From: Lycocorax pyrrhopterus obiensis
Lineage: Eukaryota; Chordata; Aves; Passeriformes; Paradisaeidae
DNA: 64,000 nucleotides
Assembly (NCBI GenBank): GCA_014706295.1
Contig: JACSVZ010000022.1
Coordinates: 5,164,830-5,228,829, forward strand
Reading direction: 5' to 3'
Every line of letters starts with the position of its first letter. Within the stretch, counting starts at the first letter, position 1. The translations under genes and the position numbers were made by a program. The notes under the pieces were generated by a model that worked only from the letters and a program-made list of their open reading frames with translations, did not search any database and was not told the DNA's origin. Positions 47,801-56,800 of the stretch are shown here, piece by piece.

Positions 47801-50800
47801 TACTGCATTCAGAGAGGAAAAATTGACTATGAATGTCAGTGGTTTTGTCAAAAACCAACAGCCCTCCTGCAAATAAATATTCCTTACACACTGGTAGGAC
47901 AGGCAGTGTTCCTGGGATATTTATGCACACAGCAATTCTGTGGAATTAATGCTTTTAAATATCATTAGTAGGAAAGTGTAGATCAGCAGATAAAAACCTG
48001 GAAGAACAAGGCTTCGCTCTCTGCATAATTGGAACTTCAAGTTTTGCTGGCAAAAACACATTTCAGCTTGAGAGGAGCAAAGAGCACTGGGAATAAACTC
48101 AGAGGTTTCACTGAATTCAAAAATATACCTGACCAAGGTTGAAGTGTTGGTGATGCCAGAGGATTTGTCCCCACACAGTGCAGGTGTCTCCTGCCTCTGC
48201 AAAATCCTCCCAAAACTCACACTGACACCTCAAACAGAGAGGCTTTACCTCCAGAGGAAGACTCTGGAGTTAATAGCTCTGCTTACTCCAGCTGAGGGGA
48301 AGAATAACTCAACCTCACATCTGATTCCTGCTTTCTCTCTGGCAGGAATGGCAGCAGCAGAGATGCACTGCACAGGACAGCAGCAGTATTAACATAGCAT
48401 CAGAAAGCTCCACAGCAGCCCCAGAAAAGAACGTGCACCAAATGTCAGCCACGCCGAAATAATAAAGAGTGCAAGAGCTGCAGAGGAGCTTCCCTGTTGG
48501 GGAAGATGAAACAGGAAAGCCATATTGCCTAGCAAAAGATGCTGAGAATATGGAAACTATGAACCAGACAGAAATGAAAGCAAGCTTTGAGATACCAGGC
48601 CTTGGTTACTGAACAACTGGAAAACAATGGTATGGCCACTGAAGGTAATCCCCTCTTGATTGAACAATACCCTCTGCTTGAAAACAGGTCCAAGGGTCAG
48701 AGCAGACCCTGCTAGCTTGGCAGAAGGGGTCCAAAGAGTAGTTTTAGAGTTTAAAATGTAACGCAGTATGGTAATGCAATGATTCTTATAGGCTGTATGT
48801 AAATGCTATAGGATTTGTGGCTTGTACTAGATTGGGTAATGAAAATTAGAATATTCAGCACAAAAGATGATTTATTGTATTGTAAAGGAGAACCTCGCTC
48901 TCTTAGACCTCTTAGAGCTCTTAGACCTCGTACATCCCTTACACACACGCTCTTGCACTTCTTTCCTGTTTTTCTGGCCTGCTTTGAGCTGCAGCTGGCA
49001 GCTCCAAGCAGGCCCCCTGTACCCACGCCCTTCGCAATAAACCTCATGCTCTAAGACCTGACTTCAGAGATCTCTCGTCTGCATCCGTCCCGACCGTCCA
49101 AACCGAGACAGACCTTACACGTCTTAAACTGGGGTGCCTTGGCCCCTCGAGCTGCAAGCCCAGGCACTAAATAGGATTGAGAAAATCAACTTAATAGTGG
49201 AAGAGCATTTTGCACGTTACCCTGTGCATCCAGCTATCATTTGCTCCACGGAAAGAAGCGTCATTATTTTTTGCTGCTTCTGAAAATACCATTCCATCTT
49301 CCTGGCACTTGCCTTGGCAGCAAATTTAATCAGGAACAACATCCTGGCTGTCCTTGGAACGGGACAAACAAGGGGCACTGGGAGGTGGAAGGAGTAATTG
49401 CCTGCCTTGCCTGCAGTGGGGAGCTTTATCTTAGGCAGCAACTGCTCATCTCTCCTTCGACTGAGAGCCAGAAAACTGCCTATGAGATCTCCAAAAAAAA
49501 ACCCTAAAAGAGAATTTAAAGCAATTGACAAATTATCCCCCAATGCTAGGAGCAGATAAAAAGGTGGATATAAACCCCACTACAGACTGACCGAACTTGG
49601 AGTTTTGCCTTGAGCAAGAATCTTTCTGCAGAGGTTTGATAGCTCCAGGAACTGTTAAACCAGGATTGTCCGTGCTGGTTCCATACAAAGGCATCCAGGC
49701 CATACCAAGGAATGCTCATCCCAGGCCAGGTGAGCCTCACAACACAGAAAGTCAGAGGTCCAAGACGTCAGGTGTGATTTTAAGCATCATGGTCTCCATG
49801 TGGTTGGGACACAGAGGTACCAAAGCCTGGTTGTAAATAAATCCTCATCAATTCCAACGCTGATCCTGTGCACAGCAGCAGGAGTTCCTTTCCTGTGAGG
49901 ATCACTTCTGGAGAGCTCTGCTGTCTAAGGGATACATTCAGGTCTAAAAGTCACTTTATGTCTGAAGTCATGTTCACACATTTCTCCCCATGCCAGGGCC
50001 TGTCTCCAGTGCCTGCAGCAGCCTCCTGTGCCTTTCTTTTGGGAAATGTGCACTTTTAGCAGGGAATCGTGGGCAGAGTTCAGGCTTGGTCCTCCCCTGG
50101 TCTTTCTGCTTGTTTATTAAATCTCTAATACAGTTTCCAAACCCTACCCTCGAAGGAAGGCAGCTCTTCCCAGCTCAGAGATTGTGACTGATTAAAACTA
50201 CTTCAATAAAGCACCCAAACCCGGGCCGAGAACACAAGAAGGTTTCTGCCTAATCTTTTAAAATACAAGATTACAACAGCAATGCCAGCACATTCAGTCC
50301 ATTGTGCAAGAGAGGAAAAGAAACAATAAACACTCCTGCTCTAAAAATCTATGAATGTACAAAAGAGGAAAAACAAGAGATAAAGAAAAAAGCATCTGTA
50401 GAGCAGCAGTCAGGGCTGTGATACAGCAGCACCCAAACACAGGAGGAACCAGCACCTTCACAGCACCCCTGCTCTGCTCAGAGCATCAGCCTCTGCACCA
50501 GGGATTGCAGATGTTGTCCCACATCACACCTCAGAGGGGTTCCTTCAGCCTTGCAAGGTGATTCCTCTGTCCCTTGAATGTCAAGGCAACACTCCTCTGG
50601 TCAATAGTCCTCTGTAAAATAATCTCCAGGCAACTCTGGGACAGTTTTGTCGAAAAAAAAGGAAAAAAAAGTCATCTACAGTGAGCCTTGAAGTTCAAAT
50701 GAGAAAACCAGGAAAGAGAAATCCCAGTTACAGAGACAGCTTTGTTCCACCCAAGAGCTGGAATGAGTCTAAGAAATGCTGGCTCAGCCAAAAACATCCA

Positions 50801-53800
50801 GGCCTGAAGCTTCAAACCATTACTTGAAATCTGATCCACCCTCTGGAAGCAGAGCTTGCACTGCGTTTCCCAATTTTCAGTGTCTCACTCCTTGGGGTCC
50901 TGCATGTCTTTGGATGATGGCAGGGGATTGCAAAGCATCTGCAAAGCTGATCTACCCAAAACACATTTCTTCTTTCCAAATTAAATTAGGTATTTTCTAA
51001 GGCTGCCTGAGTAAATTATCCCCTCTTACCCTTTCCAACAGCCACTAACTTTGCTGGTTAAAAATCTGCACCTTCTTTGACACACACATAAAATTCTGAT
51101 GTGAAATGAGATAATTATTCAGTATTCAACCAAAGTTTAAGCTTTTAGGATGAGAATTGTATGCTCCCTAAGGTGTCCCTGAGATTCTCACAGCCTGCAA
51201 ATACTCTTTATGGGTTTTCTTCTTTATTTTGTGGTTGCTGAAGGTACCTTGTTAAAGAGAATTCCAGTGAAAACTCAGAATCTTCCTTTGAATCCCTGCC
51301 AGCAATGCATCAGGTTCGGCTTTGCAGGAATAGAAGTAGCTCTTAAGTATCTCAAAATGCTGCTTTCTCACAGGAAAAAAACCAACCAACCAACCCAGTT
51401 CCCTCAGCTGAACAGTGTTTTTGTAATTAATTCACAAAACTCAGAAGATCCTACCCTGAAGTGGCACATTTCAAGACCTTTCCTTCCTGGGGAATTAAAA
51501 GAGTGGCTGCCTGGGAATCCAGCAGGCATTTTCCAGCCTTGAACCATTATTATTAGAGTGTTGCCAAGTCTAAGAATTCCATTGATGCTGTCATAATATT
51601 TAGCATTCTCTTAACAGCCTAACTTCCCCAGATGAGATATTTTGGGATGTGAAAAATTACTTTTTTCGTGAATGCCGAGATTCCAACACTGACGACTATG
51701 GGGGAAAAGCTGAGAACACAAACCTTCAGAAAGCCAAAAGTTATAAGGCAAATAAGACAAACCACATTTATTTTTAAAAACTTTGTACTTCTTGACTCAA
51801 CCTCCGAACACTCCAGTGGCAAGGCTGCAGTACTTCTCTCGAGGTGAACTGCAGTTTTTAATGGCAATCCCATTCTCTGAGGCCGGGATCAGCTCCAGAG
51901 CCAGCAATAAAATCTGTTCCTGCTGATGGGGCTGCCAGGGAAGCACTCACAAAAAAGCCTTTCTGCCTCTCACTGTCCTCCCAGGACAGGGCACGTGCAG
52001 AGCCCACCACGGAGAGGCTGCCAAGGCATTTTAAGGAGGTACCACCCTGACTGGAGATGCAGTGACTGTGCAAGTTCCCAGGGAGCCCACTATGAAGTTT
52101 GCTTTGTATTAACTTGTTTTATTTCATAACCAATCAAAATCACCTCCAAATTTCTGAATACCACTGATGTTCCTGTCACTCTGGCATTTCTCTTTTTAGT
52201 TCAACTGTATCTGAGCAGCCTCTGTGCATTCACCTGAAGTAAACACAGAGTGCCTAAATCTGGATGAAATCCCGCCAAGCCATGAGGAGCACACACAATG
52301 TGGATGGTTGGTAACACACCCCACCACAGGAGTGAAAGCAGCACTGAGTTTTCACTGGAATGCTCTTTAACAAGGTACCTTCAGCAACCACAAAATAAAG
52401 AAGAAAACCCATAAAGAGTATTTGCAGGCTGTGAGAATCTCAGGGACACCTTAGGGAGCATACAGCTCTCATCCTAAAAGTTTAAACTTCAGTTGAATAC
52501 TGAATAATTATCTCATTTCACATCAGAATTTTTTGTGTTGTCAAAGAAGGTGCAGATTTTTAACCAGCAAAGTTAGTGGCTGTTGGAAAGGGTAAGAAGC
52601 AAGCCCTGGCTTGCTGCACACGTGGATGACCATGCACATCTCAGTATCACACAGAATCAAAGGATAAGTTAGGTTGGAAAAGACCTTTGAGATCTTTGAG
52701 TCCAGTAAATGCAAGAGAGATGGGGATACTGGTTATTTGGAAAACTCCAAACTGCCATCAGTCCAGAGCTGCAAGACAACAGCTGCCCACATAATTGTCC
52801 TATAATTGTGTTAGCTCCTAGAAACTGGTTATTGGCAAGGCTTCATCTCAGCAGTGAACCCAGGGGAGGCCACAGCAGAGCTCTTCTAACTCGGCTTCCA
52901 ACTGGAAGGACATCACAGACAGAACTGTTACTGCCTTTGCCACAGCCTGGCACTGAGCTTCACCCAGGGGAAACTTCTGCTCTTCTGTGTCCCACCAGTG
53001 CTGGGTCACTGTGGCCACTGCACTGCCCTTGGTACTGGCCACGAGGAAGGTTCCCATGGAATCACAGTGGTTTGGGTTGAGAGGGACCTTAAAGCTCATC
53101 CAGTGCCACCCCTGCATGGGCAGGGACACCTTCCACTGTCCCAAGCTGCTCCAAGCCCCATCCAGCCTGGCCTTGGACACTGCCAGGGATCCAGGGGCAG
53201 CCACAGCTTCTCTGGGCACCCTGTGCCAGGGCCTGCCCACCCTCCCAGGGAACAATTCCTTCCCAATATCCCACTCTGTCAGAGTGAAGCCATTCCCCCT
53301 TACCCTGTCATCCTGACCTTTGTCCCAAGTCCCTCTCCAGCTCTCCTGGAGCCCCTTTAGACTCTGGAAGGGGCTCCAAGGTCTCCTCAGAGCCCTCACC
53401 TCTCCAGGTGAACACCCCCAGCTCTCCCAGCCTGGCTCCAGAGCAGAGGGGCTCCAGCCCTTCCTTCAGGAACTGTATCCCTGCTCCTGCTCAAAGACTC
53501 ACGGGGATGACTCGGAGCAGAACCAGCCTCCTTATCACAGCTCTGCTGTGGCCTTGGGCTGTCTCAGGGAAAGGCAAAAGTCTGTCAGCGTTGATGCCTG
53601 GCCTATTTAGGATTCTCCAGCTGCATCCTGTTTGTTTCAGGCACTTTGTGCCAGGAGTTCCAGTTTGCTGGACACCTGGCTGCAAACTTGATGGAAAGTC
53701 AAGGATGAGAGCTGCTCCAGCTTTTAGTTTTGCAAAAATCATCAATTTTTAAGCGGTGTGAGTAAATGACAAGATTTTACTTTAAACCTCACCCACACCC

Positions 53801-56800
53801 ACACTTTGCTGGCTGCAAAAGCCAGGCCACACCCTGCTGCTCACACCACAGCCCAAAGCCTCTGGGACAAGCATCACATACTGCCCCAAAAACTAGAAAA
53901 GGCAATGCAATTTTGGGTTTTTGGGAGCAAGAAGGGTTGACAGAGAGACCTGAATGATACAAGTGCAAAGCCCAACAATGTCCCAGTCCAGATAAACACT
54001 CCACAACTCAGCACAGGTCTAAAAGAGGGTTAAACCAAATTGACAATTTGCATCACCTGAAAATTTTAGGTTTTGAACTAGCCTAGGAGCCCTGGAGCAG
54101 GATTCAGTAATTAGGCCTGGAGTTTAATGAGATACTAGAATCCAGTATCTAATACATTTTGAGAGAAAAAGTGATAAACACAAAGTCAGTGACTGCAAAC
54201 ATGCCAAGCTTCCCTCCTGACAGAGAACAGGAACAGAGGAAGGATATATTGCATCAAATACAGTTACCAAAGCTGGCAATATCTGGCAGAACCACAGGGG
54301 TTTGGGGTTTTTTTATGCCACTTTTTAAAGCAGTTTTTAAAAAGGTGTTTGTGAATCCCACCAGTGCTCTCAAACTTTTATACCAGAGTCTTGTCTCCAA
54401 AAGGCTCTGCTGAACATAGGTAGGGTAGAATCCAAAGGAGAAGTTTCCTCTTGTTTTTTAAGATCTAATTTAAAAGAGCAATTATCACTTTTCCCAAAGC
54501 AGGTGGTGAATGCCCATCTCATTAACCTCGGGGGAAGATGAAGGACTCGGGCCTGCACTGCCATCAGTATTCCTGCACTGAAGCCCTGGGTTATGGATAA
54601 CACCTAGAACTCAAACATCAATTTTGCATTAGAGTGTGACTCAAAACACAGAGGAGGGAGGCTGAGGGCCTAAAGACGGGCTGGAAACGCTGCAGGACTC
54701 CTGCTTCCCCTACATCAGCATCTGACGATGCATGGAAACAAAAGCAGGGTCACATTATTGGATCCTGGGAGCAGAATCACTTCTCTTGCCAAGAGCCAAG
54801 CAGGACCTTTAAACCACGCTCACAGACAACGTCTGAGGCCTCACACACACAGGCACAGGCCCTTTGAGTCCTTGCCCATGCCCAGAGCTGAGGCTGCAGC
54901 TTTCCCCTCCCTCAGTGCCAGAGCGTTACCACACTTTGAACCACTCAGCGTCCTAAACAAAGCCATCACAGCCGTCCTGCAGGCATTGCTGCCACGATTT
55001 AATTAATGATCCGTGTATCCCTTGCTGGGAGTTCCCACGTCACCCTCAGATGTTATCACAGTCAGTGCCTCTGAGCAGGGACTGCTGCCAGGAGAGGCAG
55101 AACTGCCCTCCCTCCTCCTTCCCATCACATTCCTGCCTCCCTCTCCCAGCCAGCTCCAGCATTTGTGTGGTTAAGTGTGGAAAACAACTTTTCTTTCCTT
55201 TTTTTTTTTTTAAGGAGTTGGGTTTTGTCTGGCTCAGCAAACTAATCCAAGTCATGCCCTGCCCACACAAACACCAAGAGCAGCACAGAGGAACGGGCAG
55301 GACCAGGCAGTCCCAGCTGGACATTCCGGGCAGGTTCTCTGACAGGGGCAGTTCTGACACCAGAACCCTCCAGCTGCTGGGAAATCAGATCAACAGACTG
55401 ATGGGACAGCTTAAAAAAGGTAAAGGGATGTAACCAGATAATTTCCATTACACACCATCACCTGAGGCAGCACTGAAAGCCCCAGGTGGGTTTAAAGTCA
55501 GGACTTCAGCCTACGCCCAACCTCCTGGTTTGTTTAGTTTTAGTGCTGGGTGGAGAACAGGAGTGTTCTCTTTCCAGGAAAAGCCTGAATTATACAGCAG
55601 GAATCTAGCAGTGGGTTTGCATCTATTTTGTGTTCTCAGTGCTGGAAAAAATCCCCAACACTGTATTTATGTACAGTGAAAAGAGAAACTTTGACATCAG
55701 GAAAGAAAAATCACTCGCTAACAGAAACCAGAGCAGAGGGAAAATCCATGAAATGTCACTCTCCTGCTAAAGTCTGATTATATTTTGGCACAATATTGGC
55801 TTTTCACCCATTCCACTGTTTGTGGCCCTAGTGTTAATTACAGAAAGGTAAGATCAGTGGCAGGTAGGCACACAACTGCATCCACTCACCCTGGATCTGA
55901 GCTCGAGTGAGCTGCTTTTAACACTGGCACTCTACAAGCAGCACTGTGTTTCTCTCCCTGTTGTAATCTTCACACTGAGACATCACTTGAGCTTCGTGTT
56001 CCAGGAGAAACAGACTCTGGAATTGTTATACCCAAGGTTAACCCCTTGCTCCTCTGTGTGCCTGTGCTGTTCCTCTGGCAGCTCAGCTTTGCGTGATCAG
56101 GCACAGCCACAGGAAATCACAAACACCAGAGCAGCGGTGATTAGGATCCGCTTAAACTGCCCTGAAGCTCAACACTGAACCCCAGAGCTCCAGAACCCTT
56201 GGAATAGCTGGAGCAGCTTAGTTTGCAGCACGAGGTTTGAGCGCTGAGAAAACATCCCAGATGAAACAACGCCATGGACAAACTGGAGCGGAATAAAAGG
56301 AGGCAGCAGCAGCACGGGGCTCCCAGACCATCAGCTCACAGCTGCACTCTGCTTTTGTTAGAGCAAAGTTTATTTTCAGGGCAGATGTAAAAGGCAGTGA
56401 GACACTGGCTGATTAGTGCTCAGATCAGTCAGTACTGCTGCTGCTCCTGTAAATTCACTGAGAGGAAGAAATCCACTGCTCGTGAGGTAGAACAAAAGTG
56501 TGCAAGAGCCTCTCAGAGGGGTGGGGTTTTCAAAAGATTGAACATTTCCATGAGAACACAAAACAAAGCACAAGCATAACCCAAGTTCCTCCCAGAAGAG
56601 GGAAGAGTAACTCGCCTGTTTTCAAAAAACCTTCCTACTGATGATTAATCTTGATAGTTTTTCATCCCATGGACAAAACATAGCAAGCACATTAAAGCCG
56701 TTACTGCTGGTCTCCCCAGCACACTCAGAACTTTTCATCCAAGTTGAAAGTCTCCAAATGCCAAGAAACAGCACAGACTGAGGAAATTTCTACTACAAAG

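Noticed and set aside
51025..52596. A single DNA transposon with long terminal inverted repeats
   Set aside because: No transposase frame in the spacer and no target duplication outside the arms, so the claim cannot be supported, although the inverted repeat itself is real.
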